Below, in pieces: positions 25,892 through 34,098 of a stretch of DNA of 64,000 nt. This DNA comes from Pseudolabrys sp035718275 (lineage in GTDB: Bacteria; Pseudomonadota; Alphaproteobacteria; Rhizobiales; Xanthobacteraceae), in NCBI GenBank assembly GCA_035718275.1, contig DASTHI010000003.1:80957-144956 (forward strand), given 5' to 3'. The notes under the pieces were generated by a model. It was not told where the DNA came from. It ran no database searches and worked only from the letters and a program-made list of their open reading frames with translations. The number at the start of each line of letters is the position of its first letter. Within the stretch, counting starts at the first letter, position 1. Made by a program: the position numbers and the translations under genes.

Positions 25892-27061
25892 TCACAACTG
25901 CGGGAAGCCCCTGGGAAAGGAGTGAAGCCGCTCGATTCCGGTGTCCGTAATCAGGACCAGCTCTCCGGTTTGCACCCCGGCTTTGCCATCTCGCGTCACC
26001 ACGTTTGGCTGGATAACGACGGTCTGGCCGGCACGGAATTGCTCGTCGGGGACCGGGCCAGCCGGACGACTCTTGCACCCGAGAATAGGCGGCAGATAAC
26101 CGCCGCCATAGCCGTGCAGGAGATCGTCAATGATCGTGAACCCGGCTTCTTCAATCACCCCTGAAGCCTCGATTACCTGTGCAGGGGTGGCGCCAGCCCG
26201 CAGAACTGACGCTATCGCATCGAACGCAGCGTCGGCCGCGGCATGTAATTCGCGATAAAGATCGTCGGGCTCTCCGAGCGAAAAGCTGCGCAGCACCTGG
26301 CCCGGGTAATCCCAGAAGGCGGCGCTGATTTCCGCCACGACGACATCTCCGATGTGGACCTGGCGCATCCGGGGAAACTGGCGGGGCACGCCGAGATCGG
26401 GTGATTTCATCGAGGCGACGCCGACATAATGAATGACATTGACGCCACCGAACCGGACGTACGCGCGCTCGATCAGGTCACCGAGTTCGCGCTCGTTCAA
26501 ACCCGGTTTTACGCCGTCGCGCAATGCTGCCATGCCAAGATCGCTGAAATGTGCGCCAATACGTAGCCATTGCAGCTCCTCGCTCGATTTCACCTGCCGA
26601 AGTCGCACGTAGTCGCGGTTGAGATTCTTTGGTGTTCCGAATTTTGCCGACAGTTTCGTATGCTGTTCGGCGCTGATCAAGCCGAGCACGGCCACCCGGT
26701 CCTGACGGGCGCCGCGCCGCTGCAGGACGTCAATGGCCTCGGCAATGGACGACTCACGGCCCCAGGCCACATCGGCCTTGTCCGCCAAGATCTTGGCCTG
26801 GGGCGCATGGTTGACGTATTGCACGAACAGCGCATCCCGCTCGCCGGGCGTCAGCACGCCGACCGCTTCGGCAGTAACCGGCCATTGCGTGAGCCATTGC
26901 ACAACCGAGCCGAAGCGATTAGCTCCGCAAAAAACGAGGTGGTCGCATTCGTTCTGCGCGAGCAGAGAACTGACCGCATCCCGCCGCCGCGACATCTCCA
27001 GATCGGTAAAGCGCGGGTAATCGGTATCGAGAATGCGTTGCAGATTTGCCGAAAGCTTCAC
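25892..27061 (-). CDS. M24-fold (creatinase/prolidase-like) protein with altered metal ligands
   Basis: The 389-residue product starts at GTG 27061, overlapping the RidA stop by 4 bp (GTGA). An N-terminal creatinase-like domain covers about 25-155 and the pita-bread domain about 165-385. Of the five metal ligands of M24 peptidases only the histidine (LLHGYGGGY) remains. The first Asp is Glu (VVVAEISAA), the second Asp reads as Gln (PGQVLRSF), the EPG glutamate is Gln (VVIQPN) and the last glutamate is Gly (VQTGELVL). This argues for a metal-free, creatinase-like hydrolase rather than an aminopeptidase. The operon context suggests a catabolic substrate. Confidence 0.88.
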   Translation of the reverse strand: MKLSANLQRILDTDYPRFTDLEMSRRRDAVSSLLAQNECDHLVFCGANRFGSVVQWLTQWPVTAEAVGVLTPGERDALFVQYVNHAPQAKILADKADVAWGRESSIAEAIDVLQRRGARQDRVAVLGLISAEQHTKLSAKFGTPKNLNRDYVRLRQVKSSEELQWLRIGAHFSDLGMAALRDGVKPGLNERELGDLIERAYVRFGGVNVIHYVGVASMKSPDLGVPRQFPRMRQVHIGDVVVAEISAAFWDYPGQVLRSFSLGEPDDLYRELHAAADAAFDAIASVLRAGATPAQVIEASGVIEEAGFTIIDDLLHGYGGGYLPPILGCKSRPAGPVPDEQFRAGQTVVIQPNVVTRDGKAGVQTGELVLITDTGIERLHSFPRGFPQL

Positions 27062-27516
27062 GTGGCCTTCTTCGGCAATGCGACGATCATATCGAGTTCG
27101 ACGCGCGCTCCCGGCGAGGAGAGCTGGTTGATACACACCGTGGTGCTGGCGGGCCGCCAATCACCGAAATATTTTGCCATCGTGCGGTGCATCGCATCGG
27201 CATCACGGAAGTCGGTCAAATACTTCGTTATCTTCACCACGTCGCGCCAATCCGCTCCGACATGGTCGAGGATGGACTTTATTGCTGCCATCGAGCGCTC
27301 CGTCTGCTCTTCAATCGAATGCGGATGCACGTGTTCGGAATCGACGTGCGGGTGCTTGTGATAGAGCGGCGAAGCAGTGGCACCGGAGACAAACATGAGA
27401 TCGCAAGCCCCCGTAATGTGAATGGCCGGCGCGTACGGCATCGTATGCGCCTCTTCAGGCTTGGGATGCACGGGCTCGAGTTTGAAGGTCTTCTGAGGCT
27501 TTGTCATAACAGTCAT
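27058..27516 (-). CDS. RidA/YjgF-like deaminase family protein
   Basis: The 152-residue protein belongs to the Rid/YjgF/UK114 superfamily. It has the core strand pattern, SMAAIKSILDHVGADWRDVVKITKYLTD, and the C-terminal GARVELDMIVALP with the conserved arginine of the active-site cleft. Rid proteins hydrolyse reactive imines/enamines or deaminate intermediates of amino-acid and nitrogen-heterocycle breakdown. An N-terminal 35 residues and a His-rich insert (HKHPHVDSEHVHPH) make it longer than RidA itself, closer to the Rid2/Rid5-like catabolic groups. The ATG at 27516 follows AAGGAG. Confidence 0.9.
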   Translation of the reverse strand: MTVMTKPQKTFKLEPVHPKPEEAHTMPYAPAIHITGACDLMFVSGATASPLYHKHPHVDSEHVHPHSIEEQTERSMAAIKSILDHVGADWRDVVKITKYLTDFRDADAMHRTMAKYFGDWRPASTTVCINQLSSPGARVELDMIVALPKKAT

Positions 27517-27550
27517 TTCAGCACTCCTTCGAATCTCCCAAGGGTTCTTC

Positions 27551-28363
27551 TCAGTCCACACGCCAATTGCCGAGCGCAGCGTCCACCGCGTCTTGCAGCT
27601 TCGTGACGATTATTCCCAGAATAGCGAGCACAATGAGCACTGCGAATACCTGCTCAGTTTCCAGAATTTGACCGGCCAGATACAGTCGGGCGCCGAGGCC
27701 CGTCTTGCCGACCACCATCTCGGCCGCGACCACGAGAATGATCGAAACGCCGAGGCCAAGCCGCATGCCTGCAAAGATGGACGGGATGGCGCTCGGCAGC
27801 AGCACTCGGCGCATGATCTGTTGCGGCTTGGCACCCAGATCGCGGGCGGCCAGCACAAGACCAGGGTCGCACTGGCTGACGCCTAAAACCGTGTTGATCA
27901 CGATCGGAAAGATCGCGCCAAGAAAGCTGATCGTCAGCATGAAGGGGCCGCCGGTGCCCAGCCAGATGATCAGCAGCGGAATGAGGGTTATCTTCGGGAG
28001 CGGATACAGCGCGGCGATAAACATATCCGCGACCGCCCGGGCCCGAAACGAAGTTGCGATCCAAAGTCCCAGGATCGTGCCGCAAGCCAGCGCGATGGCA
28101 AAGCCCGCAAATATGCGCCAGAGCGTAACGCCGAGATCGATCGCAAGACCTCCGCTTCCGAACAGCGCGACAAGCGCGACCACAATTTGCGATGGGCGGG
28201 GAAGATAAAGAGCGGATACCCCGAATATCCGGGCAGTGAACTCCCATACCAGCAGTACAAGTGCGATGGAGCCCCAGCCCAGCACGCGCGGGTCGTCCAG
28301 GGGAGAATACCGTTCTGACGCCGGCTGCTGCGGACCGTCCTTCGTGGCCTGTGTGAGACTCAT
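27551..28363 (-). CDS. NitT/TauT-type ABC permease of the minus-strand importer
   Basis: The 270-residue permease has six hydrophobic segments and an EAA loop AARDLGAKPQQIMRRVLLPSAIPSIF. The C-terminal AEMVVGKTGLGARLYLAG matches SsuC-type permeases. The ATG at 28363 overlaps the TGA of the ATPase gene (ATGA at 28360-28363). A much longer open frame exists in this register up to 29080 but it runs antisense-like through the ATPase gene in the wrong frame and is not protein-coding upstream of 28363. Confidence 0.94.
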   Translation of the reverse strand: MSLTQATKDGPQQPASERYSPLDDPRVLGWGSIALVLLVWEFTARIFGVSALYLPRPSQIVVALVALFGSGGLAIDLGVTLWRIFAGFAIALACGTILGLWIATSFRARAVADMFIAALYPLPKITLIPLLIIWLGTGGPFMLTISFLGAIFPIVINTVLGVSQCDPGLVLAARDLGAKPQQIMRRVLLPSAIPSIFAGMRLGLGVSIILVVAAEMVVGKTGLGARLYLAGQILETEQVFAVLIVLAILGIIVTKLQDAVDAALGNWRVD

Positions 28364-29169
28364 GCGTTGGTTTCCTCTCCGCTGATCATGGCCCGCATGA
28401 CCTCTTCGCGAAGCAATCCATAGATTCGGTCGAACAGCGCTGAAAACTGCGGATCCTTTGTCGTCGCAACGCTCCGAGGACGCGGCAGATCGACTTCGAT
28501 CTGCGCAGCGACGCGTCCGGGTCGTGCGGTCATCACCAGAATTGTATCGGCGAGCAGGATCGCCTCTTCGATGGAATGCGTGACGAGGATCGCCGTGGTG
28601 CCGCCGGTCTCGACCAACTGCGCCAGCTGTTCCTGAAGCACCAGCCGTGTCTGCGCATCGAGCGCTCCGAACGGCTCGTCGAGCAGGAGCACTTCCGGTT
28701 CCATCACGAGCGCGCGGGCGAGTCCCACCCGTTGCCGCATGCCGCCCGAAAGCTGCCGCGGGTAACGATATTCGAATCCGGAAAGATCGACGGCGGCGAT
28801 GGCGTTGCCTGCCCGCGCATTGCGTTCCGTATGCGGGACGCCGGCAAGATCGAGCCCAAACGCCACATTGTCTATGACAGTCAGCCAGGGAAACAGATTG
28901 AAGGCCTGCCAGACGGTGGACATTGCAGGTCGCGTGGTTTCGGCGCCGCTCTCGGCCAGCCGGAACCGCAATCGACCGCGTGTCGGCTCGAGGAAGCCGC
29001 GCGCAATCTGCAAAAGCGTGCTCTTTCCGCAACCGCTTGGTCCGATGAGCGCGGTCACTTTTCCCGGTTCGAAGCGGCAAGTCACCGCTTCGAGCGCGAT
29101 AGTGGGCGCCGCCGATGCAGGTGCAAACGTCAGGCCTACGTCGTCGAACTCGATCGCAACCGCCGGCAT
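28360..29169 (-). CDS. NitT/TauT-type ABC ATP-binding protein of the minus-strand importer
   Basis: The 269-residue ATPase has Walker A GPSGCGKST at about residues 43-51, the Q-loop in VWQAFNLFPWLTV, the signature LSGGMRQR, Walker B VLLLDEPFGALD and the switch histidine in VTHSIEEA. It pairs with the permease and binding protein on either side. It is not close in sequence to the plus-strand ATPase beyond the family motifs, so the two importers are not a recent duplication. Confidence 0.95.
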   Translation of the reverse strand: MPAVAIEFDDVGLTFAPASAAPTIALEAVTCRFEPGKVTALIGPSGCGKSTLLQIARGFLEPTRGRLRFRLAESGAETTRPAMSTVWQAFNLFPWLTVIDNVAFGLDLAGVPHTERNARAGNAIAAVDLSGFEYRYPRQLSGGMRQRVGLARALVMEPEVLLLDEPFGALDAQTRLVLQEQLAQLVETGGTTAILVTHSIEEAILLADTILVMTARPGRVAAQIEVDLPRPRSVATTKDPQFSALFDRIYGLLREEVMRAMISGEETNA

Positions 29170-29185
29170 GCCCTTGAGGCGACGA

Positions 29186-30241
29186 TCAGGTGAACGGATT
29201 GCTCTTGCTCAGTCTGGCGTCGGCTTCGGTTGCCGGCGAAAGGTCGAACAATTGCTCCTTGGTCACCGTTGCGTTGACCAGCTTGATCTTGTTCCAGAAC
29301 TTTCCCTGGTCAATGCACGATTCAACGTTCGGCATTCCTTTCTCGTCGAACCAGGTCCAGCGCGGAGCCGCACGCTCGATCAGAGGTGCGGGCACTTTGG
29401 TCGCGTCGGAAATGATCTTTATGACCTCGGCATCCTTGGCCGCAGCGGCCTTGTTGAACAGGCGCCCTGCATGCGTGTGCACCATCGCGAAACGCACCGC
29501 GGCAGATTTGTTCTCTGACAGGAACTTGGAGGACATCACCCAGCATGCGAGCTGAGCATTCGGCTCAATATCCGAACCTGCGCCGATGATCTTGCCGACG
29601 TTGTTTTTCTCGGCGAGATAAGCGAGCGGCACCGGGATGTTCGCAGCATCGGCCTGCCCCGCGCCCATCAGCTTGATCATGTCCGGATATGGCATCCCGC
29701 TAGACCAGTTCAGGTCAGTGGTCGGGTCAAGGCCGGCTTTTTCAGCAGCACGCCCAAACAGATACTGGTCGATGCTTCCGGGCGCCTGAATCGCAATTTT
29801 CTTGCCCTTAAGCAGCTTGGCCTTGTCGGTCGAAGTGTAGCCGGCGTCATACATCGCATTGCTCGCGACAATAGTCATTGACCCGGAGCCCGGCTTTTCG
29901 ATGCCCCGGTCGAGTATCAGCTTGTACGGTGCGCCTTTGGCAACGGCATTGAACAGCCCGGCATTGAGAGTCGATGCCGTGAGATCGAGTTCGCCGGCAA
30001 CGAGCGCCGGCATGGCCAACGCGCCGTCCGCGAAATATTTCAGCTCAACGTCGAGATTGACCTTCTCGAAGTATTTTTTCGCTTCGGCAATGAAGATCGG
30101 CCCCGAGGAGATGAGCCGCACCAGTCCGACACGAATTTTAGTGCGGGGCTCTTGCGCACGCAGCCGGCGCGGAAATGCGCTGGCCAGACCGATCGCTGCA
30201 CTGCCGCCGATCAGCCGCCGGCGGTTGATGGATATCGGCAT
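29186..30241 (-). CDS. ABC substrate-binding protein with Tat-like signal
   Basis: The 351-residue protein begins with INRRRLIGGSAAIGLASAFPRRLRAQ, a twin-arginine-like export signal (RRRLIGG). The mature body is an NMT1/SsuA-type binding fold with VRLISSGPIFIAEAKKYFEKVNLDVELKYF and GELDLTASTLNAGLFNA. It is the first gene of the minus-strand operon and is divergent from the lyase gene, leaving 158 bp for both promoters. Ligand unknown. A Tat signal on an importer binding protein is uncommon but known in this family. Confidence 0.92.
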   Translation of the reverse strand: MPISINRRRLIGGSAAIGLASAFPRRLRAQEPRTKIRVGLVRLISSGPIFIAEAKKYFEKVNLDVELKYFADGALAMPALVAGELDLTASTLNAGLFNAVAKGAPYKLILDRGIEKPGSGSMTIVASNAMYDAGYTSTDKAKLLKGKKIAIQAPGSIDQYLFGRAAEKAGLDPTTDLNWSSGMPYPDMIKLMGAGQADAANIPVPLAYLAEKNNVGKIIGAGSDIEPNAQLACWVMSSKFLSENKSAAVRFAMVHTHAGRLFNKAAAAKDAEVIKIISDATKVPAPLIERAAPRWTWFDEKGMPNVESCIDQGKFWNKIKLVNATVTKEQLFDLSPATEADARLSKSNPFT

Positions 30242-30399
30242 GACTTATCCTCCCGGGAGACCATTGCTTGAACTTCTTACAATCAGCCTAGCAACGCCCC
30301 TGCAGCGCTGCAACGGCAGCCGAATGCGGCAATTGGACGGGAGAGGAGCTTGATCGGGCGTGCCGAAGGACTAACGTGCAACCGACAGGAGAGTCCCGA

Positions 30400-31749
30400 A
30401 TGGCTTCAACGATCCTCGATTCCGCAGTGTTTCGCAATATCTTCACGACCGAGTCCATGCGGAAAGTTTTCTCCGATGAAAATAGGGTGCAGAAGTATCT
30501 CGATTTCGAGGCCGCACTCGCACGTGCGCAAGCGAAGCTTGGCATCATTCCGCGGCAGGCTGCGGATGAAATCATCCGTAATTGCCACGTCGATAAAATC
30601 GAGATGGCGAAATTGCGCGAAGCCACCGAAAGAATTGGCTACCCGGTTCTCCCTGTGGTCCAGCAGCTCGTGAAGCTTTGCAGAGATGGCCTCGGCGAGT
30701 GGTGCCATTGGGGTGCGACAACGCAGGACGTCACCGATACCGCAACCATCCTGCAAATCCGCGAGGCCCTGTCGCTTGTGGAAGACGACATCAACGGCAT
30801 TGGCGAAGCCCTCGCTGTTCTTGCGAGCAAGTATCGCGACACTCCAATGGCCGGACGCAGCAATCTTCAACAGGCCGTACCGATCACCTTTGGCTACAAG
30901 ATGGCCACCATGCTGGCGGCCTTCGAGCGGCACCGGCAACGCCTTAAGGAATTGAGCCCACGCGTGCTGGTCGGAGAGTTCGGTGGGGCGGCTGGAACTC
31001 TGTCATCGCTTGGAGAGGACGGACTCAAGGTCCAGGACGAGCTGATGACCGAGCTCAATCTCGGGCAGCCCGAAATCTCCTGGCACACCGTGCGTGACCG
31101 CATCGCGGAGGTCGGCTGCTTTCTCGGTCTCGTGACCGGAAGTTGCGGCAAGATTGCTTTTGACATCAAGCTGCTGATGCAGACGGAGGTTGAGGAAGTC
31201 TACGAGCCATTTCACGCCGGACGCGGATCATCATCGACCATGCCGCAGAAGCGCAATCCGATTTCGTCCGTCTATATCACGGCGCAGAGCGCAATGGTCC
31301 GCCAGCTCGTGGCGGCATTGCTCGAAGCGCAGGTCGAGGACCACGAACGCTCCACAGGGCCATGGGAGATCGAGTGGATCGCGCTGCCGGAAATCTTCAT
31401 GCTTTCCGCCGGCGCGCTGGCACAGACCCGGTTTGTGCTCGAGGGCCTGCAGGTCAATACTGAAAAAATGCGCGCCAATTTGGACATCACCAACGGGCTG
31501 ATCATGTCGGAGGCCGTAATGATGGGACTGGGCGCCGATCTCGGGCGCAACAAGGCTCACGATCTCGTCTACGACATCTGCCGCGAGGTCGTGAAAACCG
31601 GACGACCGCTGATCGACCTCCTTCTCGAGAACGAGGAAATCACCAAGCATGCAGATCGTAAGAAACTCGAAGGCTTGGTCGATCCTGCAAATTATCTCGG
31701 GGTTGCGGGGGAAATGGTCGATCGTGTGCTGAAGATTCACAAGAACTAG
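30400..31749 (+). CDS. Fumarase/aspartase-superfamily lyase, PcaB/PurB-like
   Basis: The 449-residue enzyme has the superfamily signature SSSTMPQKRNP at about residues 276-286, holding the catalytic serine loop. The helix motif CHWGATTQDVTDTA near residue 105 is closer to 3-carboxy-cis,cis-muconate lactonizing enzymes (PcaB) than to adenylosuccinate lyase. Both 3-carboxymuconate cycloisomerase and PurB-like lyase activity are possible. The ATG at 30400 is preceded by AGGAGAG. Its position beside two importer operons favours a catabolic role. Its TAG overlaps the stop of the convergent MFS gene (CTAG at 31746-31749). Confidence 0.87.
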   Translation: MASTILDSAVFRNIFTTESMRKVFSDENRVQKYLDFEAALARAQAKLGIIPRQAADEIIRNCHVDKIEMAKLREATERIGYPVLPVVQQLVKLCRDGLGEWCHWGATTQDVTDTATILQIREALSLVEDDINGIGEALAVLASKYRDTPMAGRSNLQQAVPITFGYKMATMLAAFERHRQRLKELSPRVLVGEFGGAAGTLSSLGEDGLKVQDELMTELNLGQPEISWHTVRDRIAEVGCFLGLVTGSCGKIAFDIKLLMQTEVEEVYEPFHAGRGSSSTMPQKRNPISSVYITAQSAMVRQLVAALLEAQVEDHERSTGPWEIEWIALPEIFMLSAGALAQTRFVLEGLQVNTEKMRANLDITNGLIMSEAVMMGLGADLGRNKAHDLVYDICREVVKTGRPLIDLLLENEEITKHADRKKLEGLVDPANYLGVAGEMVDRVLKIHKN

Positions 31750-33032
31750 CTCATGGATTGAGGCGTAACCGCATCGCCTTTCGGCATCGTCTTCCAGATG
31801 ATCATTGCAACGACAAGCGTCAGAGCACCTACCAGGATAAAAAGCGCCGGTACGGGCGCTCCGAGTTTCTGCATGATTGCCATCAGCAGAGTCCCGCCCG
31901 TCATGAACGCTGCATTGATGACATTGATGGCCGCAATCGTCCGGGCACGATGCGTGCTGCTGCTCCAGGCTTGAACCGCGGCAAACGCGGGGACGATGAA
32001 CAGCCCGCCGGATACAGCAAGACCGCACAAGTCGACTGCGGCGCGAACTCCGATCGCCGAAGCAAATACTTCGGCGGGGCCGCGCAAAGAGGGGCTTGGG
32101 GGTGCGCCGAGCAGCGAAAGGCCGGCGTCGATAGCGAACAAGCCGATCATCACCGCCCCTACAACCGTCGGAATAAGAAAGATCCTGCCGCGCGCGAGCG
32201 CGGCAGCCAGTGCGGAACCCGCGCCGACAGAAATCGAGAATAAAGCAAGATAGAGAGTCACTGCTTGTTCATTGCCGCCCACCAGCGTCTTGATCATGGG
32301 GGGAAGCAGCGACACGACGACAATTCCGACAAGCCAGAACCAGCTCGTCACCATGGCTCCCCACCACAACCGCGGATCAGCGCGCAACCAGCGAATGATG
32401 GTAGCTGTCGATACGAGGATGTTGACTGAGATTTTGAGCTTCGCGACCGCTTGGCCGGTCGATGGGATCAGCAGCGCGGAGACCCAGCACGCGGCCGCAA
32501 TGCTGAGGATCAACGCGATGAACAGGCTTTCGCGCGCTCCGCGGCTCGCGAGGCCGCCAGCAATCGTCCCCAGCAGGATCGCGATGAAGGTCGCACCCTC
32601 TATAAACGCGTTCCCCCCCGGCAGTTCTTCCCGCCGCAGATGATCGGGAAGAATCCCGTATTTGATCGGACCGAACAGTGCGGCAAGTACGCCGAAGCCG
32701 AACAGTGCAAGAAACAATATTGGCAGTGAAGCGTGAAAATATCCCCACGCGGCCGCAGCCGCGATGAAGATCTCCGCGAATTTGAGATGCTGCGCGACCT
32801 TCGCTTTATCGTACCGATCGGCGATCTCGCCGGCCAGGCCGGAGAGAAAGAAGTAGGGAGCGATGAAGACGGCGCTTGCCAAGGTCACAAGAGCTTCGGA
32901 GTTGCTGCTGCCCGATTGGAAGATGATCAGGAAAACCAATGCGGTCTTGAGAAAGTTGTCATTGAAAGCCGCGAAGAACTGGCACCAAAACAGAGGCGCA
33001 AAACGCCTGGACAGAATCAGCATGCGCGGCAT
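31746..33032 (-). CDS. MFS transporter, LplT-like (lysophospholipid transporter type)
   Basis: This 428-residue membrane protein has about 12 helices. The N-terminal RRFAPLFWCQFFAAFNDNFLKTALVFLI with FND is the hallmark of the LplT/Aas-associated MFS group, which flips lysophospholipids for re-acylation. GEIADRYDKAKVAQ and ALFGPIKYGILPDHL are further LplT-type motifs. In many relatives this MFS part is fused to PlsC acyltransferase and AMP-ligase domains; here it stands alone and no acyltransferase gene is adjacent. The start at 33032 puts the first helix at the N-terminus; the frame is open 23 codons further. Confidence 0.88.
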   Translation of the reverse strand: MPRMLILSRRFAPLFWCQFFAAFNDNFLKTALVFLIIFQSGSSNSEALVTLASAVFIAPYFFLSGLAGEIADRYDKAKVAQHLKFAEIFIAAAAAWGYFHASLPILFLALFGFGVLAALFGPIKYGILPDHLRREELPGGNAFIEGATFIAILLGTIAGGLASRGARESLFIALILSIAAACWVSALLIPSTGQAVAKLKISVNILVSTATIIRWLRADPRLWWGAMVTSWFWLVGIVVVSLLPPMIKTLVGGNEQAVTLYLALFSISVGAGSALAAALARGRIFLIPTVVGAVMIGLFAIDAGLSLLGAPPSPSLRGPAEVFASAIGVRAAVDLCGLAVSGGLFIVPAFAAVQAWSSSTHRARTIAAINVINAAFMTGGTLLMAIMQKLGAPVPALFILVGALTLVVAMIIWKTMPKGDAVTPQSMS

Positions 33033-33125
33033 GCTGCATCTTATGGCAATTTCAGCTTTCTTCCTGCCAGCTAAAAAAATGGCGACCGATCCGGCCGCCA
33101 AAACTCGGTCTTCCGCACCAAGCCG

Positions 33126-33224
33126 TTACGGCGGTGCATTTTCCTCTAGTGATTCCACGAACATCGCGCCCAAACCAAACCCGAGTGCGATGCCGATCAC
33201 GATGCAGAAAAGTGTTGTCCACAT
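33126..33224 (-). CDS. 32-residue single-pass membrane microprotein
   Basis: An ATG at 33224 opens a 32-codon frame ending TAA at 33126. Directly upstream is a strong Shine-Dalgarno, GAGGGAGG, about 7 bp from the ATG. The product has one hydrophobic helix, LFCIVIGIALGFGLGAMFV, with a GxxxG-like glycine face, and an acidic C-terminal tail (ESLEENAPP). It lies between the MFS gene and the ATPase pair on the same strand. No family is recognised. The strong ribosome-binding site and the clean topology make it credible despite the length; only expression data could prove it. Confidence 0.6.
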   Translation of the reverse strand: MWTTLFCIVIGIALGFGLGAMFVESLEENAPP

Positions 33225-33339
33225 GGGGCACCTCCCTCAGCGCGTTTGCGCAGGAGTTTCTGGCGCAAGCCAACGCCCGGCATCGTGCTCCGTTCCATGG
33301 AAAACATTTTGCGGGAACTTTACAGGTTCCGCGGTTGCA

Positions 33340-34050
33340 TCAGAGTCCGATCGACGAGCGCAGATCCGCCAGCAGCAGACGCAGATCGAGTTCCCGAAAT
33401 TCAATGTGGATGCGCCTCAACCAGCGCTGCAACTCGGCATGCGCGTCAATCGGAATTCTTGAGGTCTCGGCAGGAACCGTCTTGGCGAACGAAAACGGCG
33501 GGCTGTCCATATACTTGCGCAGCCCTGGGGCAAGTACCGGCAGTCGCACGGCGACGGAACCGGCTACAGGATATTTGTCGCGATGCTGACTCGGTCCGAG
33601 CATCTCATTGTGCACGGGCACGAGCATCGCCTTGCGAAAACGCTCCTTGAGCGCGCGATACGCAGACACCGACGTCTGATCCGGCGTGACAGTGAACAGA
33701 ATCGCAACGGCGACAGACCGGCCGTGTGCCTCCTCCACGAAGTCGATCTGGTGCGCAAGAGCAAAGAATGACTCGAATGCATCGTGCCCGACATCGATCA
33801 CCTTCATGGCACCGTCAGCGGCAACCAGGCGATCGAACAGCGCCATTTGCCCATTGACGTCCCGGATCGATGCTTCTTTGGCCTGTTCCGGCAGGAATTG
33901 CGCGAGCGAGCGCTCGCCGGGACTCAGATCGAAAGCGGCAAGCGGCCGTCCCTCCATTGTATGGAATTCGCAGAGCAACCTCGCCAGCAGCGTCTTACCC
34001 ACCCGAGGCCGGGGAGACGCTACAATGGCGACGGAGTTGCGGAATGACAT
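33340..34050 (-). CDS. ParA/MinD-like ATPase paralogue with altered signature lysine
   Basis: The 236-residue product has a P-loop SPRPRVGKT ending at Lys19, with Arg14 in the place of the signature lysine of the deviant Walker A motif. It aligns over its length with the next gene upstream: AFDLSPGERSLAQFLP, QMALFDRLVAADGAMKVIDVG and HQIDFVEEA match AFDTEWPRGTLKRFHP, QMKIFDTLGSADAKVTVIDVR and TDIGFVESA. The two are tandem paralogues. Switch II lacks the usual D-x-P-P. Function is unknown; plausible roles are positioning of a complex or regulation of the paralogue. The ATG at 34050 is chosen over an upstream start because the P-loop strand follows at once. Confidence 0.82.
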   Translation of the reverse strand: MSFRNSVAIVASPRPRVGKTLLARLLCEFHTMEGRPLAAFDLSPGERSLAQFLPEQAKEASIRDVNGQMALFDRLVAADGAMKVIDVGHDAFESFFALAHQIDFVEEAHGRSVAVAILFTVTPDQTSVSAYRALKERFRKAMLVPVHNEMLGPSQHRDKYPVAGSVAVRLPVLAPGLRKYMDSPPFSFAKTVPAETSRIPIDAHAELQRWLRRIHIEFRELDLRLLLADLRSSIGL

Positions 34051-34098
34051 CACCCGACCGGACGCCGCGCCGCTCGTTCGGCGCAACAGAATGGATTG

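Noticed and set aside
28364..29080. Upstream extension of the minus-strand permease frame
   Set aside because: It runs out of frame through the ATPase gene; the permease starts at 28363, where ATGA overlaps the ATPase stop.
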